From Apiosordaria backusii (lineage: Eukaryota > Ascomycota > Sordariomycetes > Sordariales > Lasiosphaeriaceae): a stretch of 64,000 bases of DNA. The notes beneath the pieces were generated by a model. That model saw only the letters and a program-made list of their open reading frames with translations. It was not told the origin of the DNA and did not search any database. The translations under genes were made by a program, and so were the position numbers. Below are positions 45,941 to 56,624 of the stretch, piece by piece (the stretch's first letter is position 1; the number at the start of each line of letters is the position of its first letter). The stretch is taken from assembly GCA_030549205.1 (NCBI GenBank), contig JAUKTV010000014.1, forward strand, positions 558,001-622,000, given 5' to 3'.

Positions 45941-47335
45941 GGTATTTGACCAGGCAGATCGCAGGATGTATGTGCCGAAGCAGGGTTTGTGCAGACAAGG
46001 CAGGAATCTTGGACTACCAACCGGGAAACGACGAGAGGCCAACTTAGTTTGTGATGATGCTGGTTTGTGCGCTGGTGATCTGCGATGATAGGGAGCGAAA
46101 GATGACAAGAGAACGAAGCAAACTGAAAGTTGCAAATGATGCTTGATGCAAAGCTGATGTTTTTGCCCCAGCGAGGAGCATGAAGATGTTGTGAGTTGAT
46201 GTGGGTCCTGATGCGGTTGCCAGAGCCCCACGGGATATGTTTGATGTTTACGGGGTTGCTGTTTACTCGCTGATGTTGAGAGGGTTAGGGTGCCCAAGAC
46301 AACAACAAAACACCACTTAGACGAAGCAGAGCCTACATAAGGTCAAGAGGGGCAAAAGAAGGCATAAAGAAATAAAAGCGACAGAACCACCGGTCCGGTC
46401 CGAGGACTCAGGCAACGATCCACATTGTTTCCAAGCCCAGGTCCACAAATAGGCAACGATAGACCAGTAAGCTTGATACAACGGCCGCACTCTGTATGGT
46501 AGATAAACAGACAAATGACGGTCGACAACGCAGAACCATGAAGCCATCTGGAGTTTAAACTGGCGACCTCTTCCTAACCCTACTTACGTCTGACTGTAAA
46601 GCCCTAGGGTCTGGCAAAAAAGTCCCCAACAATCTGTGGATGCGAAAATGGTCGGCGTCGTGGGCCCCGCGAGTGTCCTTGTTGTTGCCCTAAAGCATGG
46701 GCCAGAACCCATGGGCAGGGAGCACATCACATCGCTGCCTTAGGCACCAGCGCTCCCAGCCACCCCCAGCCTCCTGAAACAGACAATAATAGTGGTGAAT
46801 AGGGACCAACAATAGATGAGTTTTTCGCGTGGCCTGTGGGTGGGGACATGGAGTCACCTTGAACGGTGACGAAGACGGTGACTTGTGGGGCATCAGTCAA
46901 TTTGATGGCGGGGTGGCAGCTTTGGGGCCAGCTTGGCATGAGCTCAAGGATGAGAAGAAATATATACAGGTTTCGATGATGTGGGAAATGTATGATGCCT
47001 TTTGCTTGATGTATGCACCATCAGTGTGAGGTTGAAAGGATGACAAGTCGCTGGGTGAGGACCTTGGCAACTCAGACAGAGACGTGTGAGGCATTCAAAG
47101 CAATCAACGAGCCTTGACAACCTCCCAATCTGTTCAGGATCCCATAGGCAGAAAAAAGAGAGCTTTGGTGCCCTCGTCTTATCTTCCCAGGGCCTCGACC
47201 CAGAAGCCGCTTCAGTCAAATAGACGTCCCCTTACGCACGATGCTATGTGGTACTTGGGCTGAGGTTAGAAATATCAATAAAGGCATACTTACGAGATCA
47301 TCTAATGATAAAACCTCCTTATTAAAGACCTCCTT
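45941..47335. other. Intergenic between members 9 and 10
   Basis: About 1.4 kb. No coding frame supported. Confidence 0.35.
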
Positions 47336-47680
47336 CTGCTTTCCCAGCACCCCTTCACGAAGATCATAAATCTAGCCTTGCTTGCGCACAAGGAGCTTTC
47401 CAATATCCCCAACACCAATCAAGCTTCGTTTACACACACTGGTATTTTTTGCTTCGCTGGCGCGCTCTCACGAAGATCCATCAAATCCGACTTCGCTCGC
47501 GCGTGATGCTGTTTTCTGTCTTGTCGGCGCTCCTCCACGAAGACCAGGTAAATACACCGCTTGCGCACCACATCACTTCTTGTTTCCCAGCGCCTCTTCA
47601 CGAAAAATAACTAAATACATGCATCGCCTGCGCACAATGCTGTCAGGCCCAGCAGTGCTTGCTCACGATGTCTTCTATTA
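47336..47680. repeat. Degenerate tandem repeat, unit about 60-75 bp
   Basis: Four to five diverged units share CYTCACGAAGA, a short AAAT stretch, then GCTTGCGCAC and a T-rich tail. They begin near 47355, 47470, 47530 and 47588, with a partial unit near 47650. The copies open a frame across the array, but no codon bias supports a gene. Confidence 0.6.
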
Positions 47681-47929
47681 AAGCTCAGACGAGGTATAAA
47701 ATTGCTATGACGAGTATGAACATCCTCCAAGAATGAAAAAAATATTGGTTAACATTGAGTCGCAACTCTCCCTTATTAATTCATGTAATGCCCGCCTTCT
47801 AGTGGTGCCTACTCTCTATCAACGCTTCTAATCGAGAAACTCCCGTCCTCCGTGCCCCGAAGATAACAACGATGCCACTACCCCAATAATCTTACGCCAT
47901 TGAAAAGTGACCTTTCTCTTCCCATCAAA

Positions 47930-48778
47930 TTATTCCCTCCTGGTGCTACGAGCTGTCGCCCTCTGTTCTCTGGCCGACGGGGCAGACCTCAGCTCCTCGA
48001 TTGCCTTCTTTGCGGACCTTGTCCCTTTCTTCGCTAGTCGTCTCTCCTCGGCGTTCCGGGCCTTGCACCGTCGCATCATGCTCCGCGTTTTCACCCCGCG
48101 AGCCTCCTCCGCCATGTTGAGCTTCAGGTTGCTGGCGGCAAGGGCAAGGAGGCCATTTAGAGTAGCCTCATCCTCATCAGAGGCCTGGGAATCCGTATCG
48201 CCACTGAGGAACTGGTTAGCTTTGCTCGGTATAAATAAACGTGTCTAGGAGCCAGTAAAAGCTTACTCGACCTCCTGCGTCAGGTGTTTGTCGTCCAATT
48301 CCATCTTGTCGCCGGATGCTTGGTTCTTGCGCAGCCGGATTTCCTTCTTGACTTTGGCATACCAATCTTCGCGAGTATTTCCACGCAGCTCATACACGGT
48401 ACGAGTTACGAGGCAAGTGGGAGGGTCGGTACTGATACGAACGGAGCCTCTCTTGTGGTTGGGACCGGTATAGAGGCTCTTGGGATTGTGGAAATAAAAC
48501 TGGCTGGCCCAAAGGCGGCGTTGCCATGGGTTGGGCGTTCTTGTGGACTTCAGCACACCCTTCAACTGGCCCACAGTCTGACGATGAGGAGAGCTTCGCG
48601 GCGTGGCGATGCCCCAAGTGATGTGGTCGGTGGTGGCCGAAGGTTGTTTGCGACTGGGTGTTTTGGCGTGAGCGTGGTAGGTCGCAGACTGGAGGGTTGC
48701 TGGTTGATCTGCCTTCTTGACAACGAAGTCATCGTCCTCAGGAGAGAGACTGGGCGTGGGAGGCGTGAGGGTGGCCAT
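47930..48778 (-). CDS. Tandem paralogue family, member 10
   Basis: Start at 48778 (MATLTPPTPSLSPEDDD). Two exons, intron 48204-48266 (63 nt, phase 2, GCTAAC branch), give about 261 residues and a clean spliced length. The core is GQLKGVLKSTRTP, then KRGSVRISTDPPTCLVTRTV and REDW. Exon 2 begins acidic (GDTDSQASDEDEA), then LNGLLALAASN as in members 2 and 3, and ends in a strongly basic helix. KGVLK with SVRI resembles SILK plus RVxF. No signal or membrane segment in this reading. Confidence 0.78.
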
Positions 48779-50209
48779 TGTTGTCGTGTGAATGTTTGCT
48801 GATGAAGGTGAAAGGATCGGTAACAAAGAGAAAAATAAGGGAACGATAATGGCCTTTGCCTTGTAGCAGTTCACAGAAGACTGCTGTGGTGGATCATTCA
48901 CGAATAAATATTCCCCCCTACTGACCCCCGGCACTGCCCCCGTCGTCGAACGTGAATGCTGCCCTGTTGGTCAAAGCTTTTCTATCGACATGAACGCTCC
49001 TGATTCTCCAGCCGCCTCCTTTTTCTGTCGACTTGGAAGCCCTCAGGGTTCACGGTCATGGGATGCCTGAGGCAGCAACGTGAGGTTGAAACACCAACTT
49101 GCTCTCATGAGTCACCGTGAGCTGCTAATGGCAATGGGGCCAGGTGGGAGTCGTATGGGCCTGCACTATCGCAATAAGCCTGCTGGTGTCCCTGATCCCC
49201 TCGCCTACCCCAGCAGCTCCCTCTCATCCAGGCTCTGGTCGATCAGCATGCCAAGGTTACAACTTGTGGCCTACCACAACACAACTTAAACTGCTGGTGT
49301 GGCTAGCGGTGGGCCCTTTGCAGCAGTGTCGTGTATTGGCTGGCTCTTCCTGAGGCCGGTCTCTTTTCTTCTCAGACACCTCTTCTCTAGATAGGTACGG
49401 TTGTGAGTTGCTTGTCGTCCTCCCTTCAAAACAGAGTTTCTTCGCTCGAGTTCTTACAGACCCTCTTCTGTTATTTTTCCTGTTGACCTTTCTCGCTATA
49501 ATCCCCTCCAGTTCGAAAAGCCTTCGACACCTGTGTCTTCTCCCTTTTATCATTCGACGAGGTAGTCTCCGCCTTTGGACGCACCTGTTCACAAACTTGC
49601 CAGCCAGATGCTCTACGTAGGATGGGCGTCAACATCCGTTCCAGGCTCGCCCATCGTTCCCTTATTACCATCCTGCCACAGTGACAGCAGATAATGACAG
49701 TACTCGCCGACAGAGCAACTCCACAGCGGCCATTGGGAGACCTGAGCCTCTGCATCAGTGCACCAGCCTTGAGCCTTGCACAGTAAGGTAGACAAAGTCA
49801 TTGAGTACCGAGCTGTGAGGTAAAGCAGGGTGTAGATCTGATCATAGAAAATAAACAGGAAAAGCTAGTATAGACACACTGGTTGTGGGGGAGGCTCTGG
49901 TTTTGTGGACTAGCTATGTTCATGGCAGGATGACTCAAGAAAGAGGAGAAAACATTTGGCCCAATCATCATGGTCATCTAGAAGCCGCTCACAGCGCTTG
50001 ACATTAGGTGTGGCAAAGAGCTGACGGCTCTCAGACCAACCACTAGGCACTGTTTGGAGGGTATTATTTGGGTTGGCCTTTCTGGAAAGGAGATGAAGTT
50101 GGGGGTGGATCGAACATTTCCAAGCTAGCCTTTTAGATGTCTTCATCGATGAACCTGTTGGCCAACTGTTTTAGGAAGTGACTTCTCTAAGCTTGGTGCT
50201 GTACAGGAA
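48779..50209. other. Intergenic, no gene seen
   Basis: About 1.4 kb upstream of member 10. Overlapping short frames only. Confidence 0.35.
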
Positions 50210-50360
50210 GGTAAACACAAACCGGGGTAAACAAACAGGGGGGTAAACATACCGGGTGGTAGACAAGTAGGGGGGTTAGACACAAACAAAGGGATGAACA
50301 CAAACAACGGCAGGTAAACACAGTGAGGGCGTAAGCACAAACAAAGGGCGTAAACATAAG
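50210..50360. repeat. GGTAAACACAAAC minisatellite
   Basis: Eight or so imperfect copies of a 14-20 bp unit (GGGTAAACAnAnAC) in tandem, with variable G runs between copies. Confidence 0.75.
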
Positions 50361-50539
50361 GTACTTAAAGAAGAGGACGTCCGCACCTTAGAAGGTTTGA
50401 GGGCACCAGACTATTGAAAGCAGTGACGATGACGGTGAGTTTGGAGGGGTGCACTTCGGGACCCGTCCAGTTGGTGATTGGGTCTTCCAGACATCGTTAA
50501 CCATGAATGTCGGTCCACCAGTTAATTGTAGTGCTAGCG

Positions 50540-50640
50540 ATGAGGGGCTGCGTCTTCAGCTATCGGGTCCTAAGTGGAGATATACTATTGCTACAGATGC
50601 ATCAGCGTGGTAAATTGGAAGCCGTGTGTTAACCCATAGA
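50540..50640 (+). mobile_element. Possible decayed Ty3-type reverse transcriptase/RNase H trace
   Basis: The frame reads YTIATDASAW, a stop, then IGSRVLTHRR, which resembles the start of the RNase H region of Ty3-like retroelements (TDAS followed by IG-x-VL). Only about 30 codons are recognisable and no long terminal repeats were identified. Confidence 0.25.
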
Positions 50641-51641
50641 CGGAGGGCAGGGTGACGAGAAGACCCAATCCCTTTCTAATCCAATGGCTTGATGGATTAT
50701 GGGTGTCTTGCAGGCGCATCTGTTGGCATGAGGGTTATTTCGAAGATGGCTGACGCAAAAGAAACCGGCAGAGAGGAAAGGCTTGATAACCCCCCGTGGA
50801 CGGAAAATTAGGTTACCTCTATGGTCAAATGTTTGGTGGTGCTGAGCACTTTTCATGTTGGTTCTTGCAGAAGATTGGTCAAGATGACTCAAGAATGTTC
50901 AAATTTCAGGACAGAGTCTTTGTTAACCCAAGTCTGATCCTCCACCTTTGGCGCGAGGACAATGGTATCAAGTCAAACGGCTTTATCCAATACTCAAACA
51001 GATCCACTGGTGTCTTGACATTGCCATCCAGAGACTGTAGTATCATATCGTAATCTTGAACCGCTTTGCCGGGAGGAGCATCGAATTGTTTCTTCGGTTC
51101 AAAGGTACCTAGGTTCGATCTGCCACTTTCCAGCGTGATTCAGAAGCACCTCAGATAAGTTCCCTTCCGCAAATATTTCTGACACAAAAGTAATCTATCC
51201 TTTATGCTAGTTAAAGTCAATCAAGGTATTCAATCCATGTTGTTTCTGCTGCCTGGTGAAGCTTGGTGTCCAGCAAGTGGCTGTTCACGAAATTGTACCG
51301 AATCACGCCCACCTGTATGAACGGGATGCTACCCGAATATTCGCAACCTTCCATGTCAGATTCTTCCGTTTATGGAGAAGCAGGTTAGAGCGGCTGATCC
51401 CGTATATATGGGACCTGTAATACGCCAAAGAGTGATGCAACCGAACATACTATCCGTGTATCAAATTACCTAGGCGTCATAGGACAACACCACCACGTCC
51501 CTATCAACCGCGGGATCACGACAAATTACAGTCCTTCACGGATATTTCGAGCGACTATCAGACAAGAACGAAAGAATCTACGCAGCCAGATATATTCAAA
51601 ACACCTACTATCTAGTTACTTTACCCAACTTCGGCATCAAG
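50641..51641. other. Intergenic, no gene seen
   Basis: About 1 kb upstream of the metallopeptidase gene. One open plus-strand frame (50796-51053) has no family signature. Confidence 0.35.
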
Positions 51642-52400
51642 ATGGCAGTTATCCGGCTTAACAAGCGGTGGCCTCAACACAAAGAACTGCGGATCCAGTT
51701 TCTGGATGGCACTTGGGCCATGAGGAACAGGGTCGTAATGTATGCTCGGCAGTGGGAAGAGCATGTCAATTTAGTTTTCAATTTCGTTTCCCACGGCCCC
51801 TCCGACATTCGAATCTCGTTTGACCCAAAGTACATGACTCTTGGCCATGGAGAGTCGTGGTCCTCCGTTGGCACCAACGCTCGTCGAAAGTCTTTGAGTC
51901 AGCCCACCATGCTGATCCGTTGCAGTATAATGGAGGATCGTGACGGTGGTGCTAACACCATTCTCCATGAATTTGGCCATTGCCTCGCGTTTGAGCATGA
52001 GCACCAATCTCCCGAGGCCGACATTCAATGGAATAGGGCAGTGGTGCTGGCAGAGTCTGGGATGTCAGCAGAGAATACCGACCAGTATATCTTGACCAAG
52101 TTCGAGAAAGACGGACAGGTTGATTGCTCGTCTTTCGATCCGACTTCTGTTTTGATGTACACAATTCCAAGTAGGTGGACACTAGATGGCTTCTCCGCAG
52201 ACAGAGTGTCAGTTTTATCACCCCTCGACAAGGCATTTGCCGCCAAACACTACCCGCCTCTCGGATGCGCACCTTCGGCTTCTGAACACTTGTCTATATC
52301 TAACAACGAACTTTTGGGAGGTTGGACATGCCTCGAGTGCAGGAAAGGGGGCTGGAATCAATACTGCCATGTAAGGTGCAGGTACTACGGCGTGAAATGA
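51642..52400 (+). CDS. Astacin-like zinc metallopeptidase
   Basis: Intronless, 252 residues. The zinc site HEFGHCLAFEHEHQSP (about residues 109-124) is the astacin-type HExxHxxGxxHE, here with Ala in place of the usual Gly before Phe-Glu-His. A Met-turn follows (SVLMYTIP, about 175). The N-terminal part LNKRWPQHKELRIQFLDG and IRISFDPK fit the family's substrate-cleft strands. The C-terminal 25 residues form a Cys-rich tail (WTCLECRKGGWNQYCHVRC). No signal peptide or propeptide is visible at the start ATG, so it acts inside the cell or is exported otherwise. Substrate unknown. Confidence 0.82.
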   Translation: MAVIRLNKRWPQHKELRIQFLDGTWAMRNRVVMYARQWEEHVNLVFNFVSHGPSDIRISFDPKYMTLGHGESWSSVGTNARRKSLSQPTMLIRCSIMEDRDGGANTILHEFGHCLAFEHEHQSPEADIQWNRAVVLAESGMSAENTDQYILTKFEKDGQVDCSSFDPTSVLMYTIPSRWTLDGFSADRVSVLSPLDKAFAAKHYPPLGCAPSASEHLSISNNELLGGWTCLECRKGGWNQYCHVRCRYYGVK

Positions 52401-53106
52401 GGCAGGCACACTTTACATACATGTACTAGATTGATACCTTGACCACACCGACCAAATGAACCTCCTGCTTTGATATGGGTGACTATTTGTAGCGACTTCC
52501 TTGTGAAGTCAAATTCTTATTTCAAACGCCCAGTATTTCGTCCACTTTGCCCACTACCTATCTCTAGGGTGTCAACACCATGACCTCCACCCCCCAGGGT
52601 CGCCCACAGTAGCGCGTTTCTTTCTCCTTTTGCCACTATTCCTAATTCCGACAGTGGACATCGCATCTCATGGAATTGAGCCAAGGAATCTTCCACCGCT
52701 GGCAGTCCTCTTATCAGCCATCTCAAGTTGGTAGCCGTATAGACGGTACCTACCTTTCCTGCACTGGCTACCCGTGCCCACTTGAGGGTGTCCTGCTTGC
52801 GTGGCCCCGAAAAGTGGGTCGCTCCCTGGGCACAGATAACGACTTCACCAAGATTCTGGTGTTAGTTTGAGGCAGTCACATGACCTCGACACCCAGCGAC
52901 CAATAAGTACCTAACATGGATCCTACCGAGCACACCCACAGCCTCTACTTTTCATAGCTGACCGGTTGCCTCCTTTGGCGCAACGAGCTGCAGACTACTT
53001 CTAAGGTAACAAAGCCCAAGAATAGTGGACTGGACGGAGGTAATTACCTAACCTTCGTCGTTTAGACCAGTTCTAGCATACAAGCCTGCTTTTGTCAAGC
53101 ACATGC
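52401..53106. other. Intergenic, no gene seen
   Basis: About 700 bp between the metallopeptidase and acetyltransferase genes. No supported feature. Confidence 0.35.
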
Positions 53107-54039
53107 ATGCACTTACGTCTGGCGACGACACGCGATCTGTCTCGCATCAGCGACATCACGATTTCCTCTCTTCAAGATGACCCGTTCTTCGACTACATAT
53201 GGCCGAACCGTCACGAGTTCCCCGACGACAATGCGTTTTTCTGGAACATCCATCTGAAAAAGTTGCTTTATGATCCCCGGATGACCTTCCTGCTCGTCGA
53301 ACTCCAAGACGGCGACGATAGCGACGAAAGTAGATCCCATGCCAGGTCCGAGAAGCATGAGAGGGCCGCCCATGGCCCGACTCCACGCACCGTTATTTCA
53401 TATGGTATCTGGGAGCGAATTGGCAAGGAAGCCGTTGCCAAGCGGAGAGCAAGGAAGAAGAATACCTGGCAAAACAAATTTGATGGTGAGCTTCTCGTGG
53501 ACCCAGCCCTCATTCAACTTCCGTATAACGTGTATGCGTCGGTTGCTGAGCTGTTCTGACTGCTTACCCGGTTTCCAGCCCTGACCGCCTGGCAAGAGAG
53601 GTGGTCCATATCGCGCAAATACACTCGCCGTGACGGGTCTCCGGCACGCCAGGCGGCATCCGACGTGGTCGACAAGGCTGTGCGACGTGACTACTTCGAG
53701 GGCGCTGGGATACATGACTGGTGGTCAATGGAGCTGTTGGTGACGGATCGTCAGTACCGGGGAAGGGGTGCAGCCTCATCTATCGTCCGGTGGGGCTGCG
53801 AGGTTGCCGACCCTGAGGGGTGCTTCGCAGGCGTCTGCGCCAGTCCGATGGGCGAGGTGGTGTATGCTATGGCTGGATTTGAGAAAAAGGGTACAGAAAC
53901 CGTCAAGGTCGAAGGGGAGACAGACGAGGTAACGTTCACTGTTATGCTGCGGCCTCCACATACGGGCCGGAAGCGCAGTTGCAACCTAGACCCCGGCAAA
54001 GCTGAGGTTGTTGCACCCTTTCCATTGACCCAGCGGTAG
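53107..54039 (+). CDS. GNAT-family N-acetyltransferase
   Basis: Two exons, intron 53486-53578 (93 nt), give about 279 residues with a clean length. The N-terminal LRLATTRDLSRISDI is a typical GNAT beginning. After an acidic insert (DGDDSDESRS), the acetyl-CoA loop appears as LLVTDRQYRGRGAASSIV (Q/R-x-x-G-x-G/A: RQYRGRGAA), then GCFAGVCASPMGEVVYAMAG. The start at 53107 is the first ATG in frame. Acceptor substrate unknown. The C-terminal 25 residues are polar. Confidence 0.75.
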
Positions 54040-54698
54040 CTTCAAGAGTTGAGGGCGACGAGCAAAGGAAGGGCGGTGTTCTCGTCTGGTCAGCGGGGTG
54101 AAGCTTGTCTGTAATGCTAATGCCATCACTGCCCTTTTCGTCATCAATGGGGTCGTCGTCGCTGCTGCCCCCCATGCAGCCATTAGGGTCAATGGACGGG
54201 TTGCCTTGACCCACCTGTCTTGCTGATAGCTCTGATGTTGGGCAGCCAGCCACCAACAGCCGCAGCTGTGTTGAGGCCGATACACCAAAAACGTATCCGG
54301 ATTGTTACTGGTCGAAAGCAACGTCATTGATGTGCATGGGGAGGCAAAGACCGTTCTAGACCCCATAGCTATGATACTCAGAGCCGATGGCGGCAGTTAT
54401 GCATGTGGTATGACGAGCAACTGCTCCAATGGCGAATGCATGTGCCGTGTGCTCATCCCTTCCGGGCCACGGTGGCTGACTCCGCGCATACACCTTTGAT
54501 GCCACAAGATTCTCACTCCTGGTATAAGATCCCAGCCATGGCAGTGGATACATAGAGATCTGGGCATGAACTTTAGATTCAGGGCAATCCTTTCTCCCAG
54601 TCTGGAGTCACTCTATACACCTGCCCATCACTTTGCCTCAGTCTTTGTTGAAGTACCCACTCACGGCTATCGCCAAATCAGTCCAGCTATTCATCATT
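54040..54698. other. Intergenic, no gene seen
   Basis: About 660 bp. If the next gene has an upstream exon, it would lie here. Confidence 0.3.
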
Positions 54699-55457
54699 AT
54701 GGCGAATCAGGAAGACGAAGTTTCTTAGACCCGCTTCCCGGCTACGCCAGAGCCTATTTCCTTCGCCAGGGCCGAGACACCCTCGGCAGTATACTTCCCT
54801 GACACCAAGACACTCAAGGTGTCCATCTCCGGTACTGTCGAACCTCTGAGAACCAAGTCTATCTCTCTGGTGTACGACGAAACTTTCAAGACTGGCATCA
54901 AGTTCAAGGTCAGGGCCGTGCGCGGCCTGGAACCTGTCCCGGGCACAGGCTACGAAAGGATGACTGCTCAGGGCAAGGTGCAACTTGATATACCCAGCAA
55001 GGCAAATGGGTTCGATGACAAAAAGGCCATCATCGAGGCAAAGGGTGATGATACTGTACAGAGCTTCACCGCCACCATCACTTTCAGCAAAGGTCCTGAT
55101 CCCGATGCACCAAAGCCTACCCCTGCAGTAGGCAAGTTCGCTAATTCCACACCCACTGCTGTCACCGTCACCAGCATCCAACTCCCAAAGGATGGCACTG
55201 AGTCCATTTCCACTGTCGTCCCAAAGGATCTAGCCTCCGGCTCGGCTGTGATCCTTAAGCTCAACAAGGAGTACCTCCAGGTCGTCGATGCGTCGATTAG
55301 AGACACCAAATTGTTCTGGAAAGTCCGGTGGGCGAAGCAGCCTCCTGCATCTACGAACCCGCAGACCGTGGAAGTCATTACGACTTCGGTGGTAGGGCAG
55401 CCGGCCAAGCAGGTCGACAAAGCGGAGCGGTGGACAGTTCGTTGGGTGGCAAATTGA
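54699..55457 (+). CDS. Hypothetical beta-rich protein, frame interrupted by TAG at codon 10
   Basis: From the ATG at 54699 (MANQEDEVS) an in-frame TAG at 54726-54728 is followed by an open, well-biased frame to 55457 (about 243 codons). TTTCTTAG could also be a 3' splice site with the first exon upstream, in which case the gene is intact. The protein is rich in beta-prone segments (KTLKVSISGTVEPL, SFTATITFSKG, TVTSIQLPKDG) in what look like two similar-sized halves, ending RWTVRWVAN. No signal peptide. I do not recognise the family. Confidence 0.6.
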
Positions 55458-55901
55458 GGCTCAGCATCAAGGGGTTGCAACTTGCACGCTTGTCATTGCA
55501 TTCTTCGAAGATAGTTGCCTTTGAGGACACATAGAAATTTCTACTAGGATCAATCAACAAAGGCATTGTCTGCGTATGTCATTCTGAAACCTCACAATCC
55601 GTTGAAGAAGCTTCTCGTCAAGTAAACAAAGGACATGATCAAGCCACAGCTTTGTTGTCCTAGGGCATCGCAGCTGCCTTCACAGGTTTTTGCTCACCTA
55701 TCGAGCACCTTCTTACTGTTTCACTGATGTGTCCACGATCTTCGTGCGCAACACATTTCACCTGGACTCTTTGAGAAACAGCGACCGCTGCTGCTGATAA
55801 AATGAGGCAGTCCCCTCTGCCTTTCCTGCTCTTACCTCGGAACTCATCACACCACCACCAAACATTCTAACATTTGCACCCACACTTAAATCTCCCGCAT
55901 C

Positions 55902-56402
55902 ATGCAGCCTTATCAATTCTACCAAGCCCAGCACGGCAGCGAGAACGACGAAGAGGGCTATTTCAGCGACAGCCAAGGCGGCAGCTACGACCACAGCTTC
56001 AGCGACCACAACGACTTCAGCGGCGAGAGATATTCTAGCAATGACGGATACTACAGCGACTCGGACTGGTATGACCGGAACGAGTGGTACATAACCCGAC
56101 TCGAGATTGACTCCGCGCTAGCTCGATTTCAAGACGATGATTCCGATGATGAACATGAAGGTGGCCAGTATGAAGATGACGAAGATGACCATTGCTGTGG
56201 CTGCTGTGGGGCTGAGGACTGTTCCTGCCAGTGTGGTGAGGGTGAAGAGGGCTGCCAATGCTACGAAAGGGACGACTGCCACTGCCGATACTGCAATGCC
56301 GATGATGACGGTAACGATGGCGATGACGATGACGGCGATGACGGCGATGACGATGATTATGACGATGAAGACGATGATGAAGATGAGTACGGGCAATACT
56401 GA
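55902..56402 (+). CDS. Acidic, Cys-rich low-complexity protein
   Basis: 166 residues from an ATG in good context (ATCATGCAG). The N-terminal 65 residues are Ser/Tyr/Asp-rich. A middle block is Cys-rich: CCGCCGAEDCSCQCG, then CQCYERDDCHCRYC. The last 35 residues are nearly all Asp/Glu/Gly, encoded by a GATGAC-type triplet array (about 56300-56390). No signal peptide. The Cys/His spacing could bind metal (inference). Shadow frames on the other phases are Met/Thr-rich or His/Arg-rich. Confidence 0.6.
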   Translation: MQPYQFYQAQHGSENDEEGYFSDSQGGSYDHSFSDHNDFSGERYSSNDGYYSDSDWYDRNEWYITRLEIDSALARFQDDDSDDEHEGGQYEDDEDDHCCGCCGAEDCSCQCGEGEEGCQCYERDDCHCRYCNADDDGNDGDDDDGDDGDDDDYDDEDDDEDEYGQY

Positions 56403-56624
56403 TCGGAAAGGTGGTCCCAAAGTTCGCTGATGAGGACTGTATCATACACCCCTGGTTTGGACAACGACATCTTTGCTGGCGATGATGTGCTGCCATCGCC
56501 ACTTCCCTATAAACCCAGCATCAGCGCCTCGTTCTTTCCAGAGGAAGGTAATTGAGTATGCGGTCGCCATCGCGCCGAAGCACGGGTGGTTGAGCGTTCG
56601 TTGAGGTATCAACATCATTAGATT

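Noticed and set aside
47382..47681. Plus-strand 99-codon frame
   Set aside because: It spans the degenerate tandem repeat and has no codon bias or family.
29435..48778. Repeat-induced point mutation as the cause of the broken copies
   Set aside because: The breaks are one-base frame losses at G/C runs, not the C-to-T stop codons expected from RIP, and the region is not AT-rich.
50210..50360. Spaced repeats considered as a CRISPR array
   Set aside because: Units are short, variable and without unique spacers; the genome is fungal.
56035..56502. Minus-strand His/Arg-rich frame
   Set aside because: Antisense of the GATGAC triplet array in the acidic Cys-rich gene.
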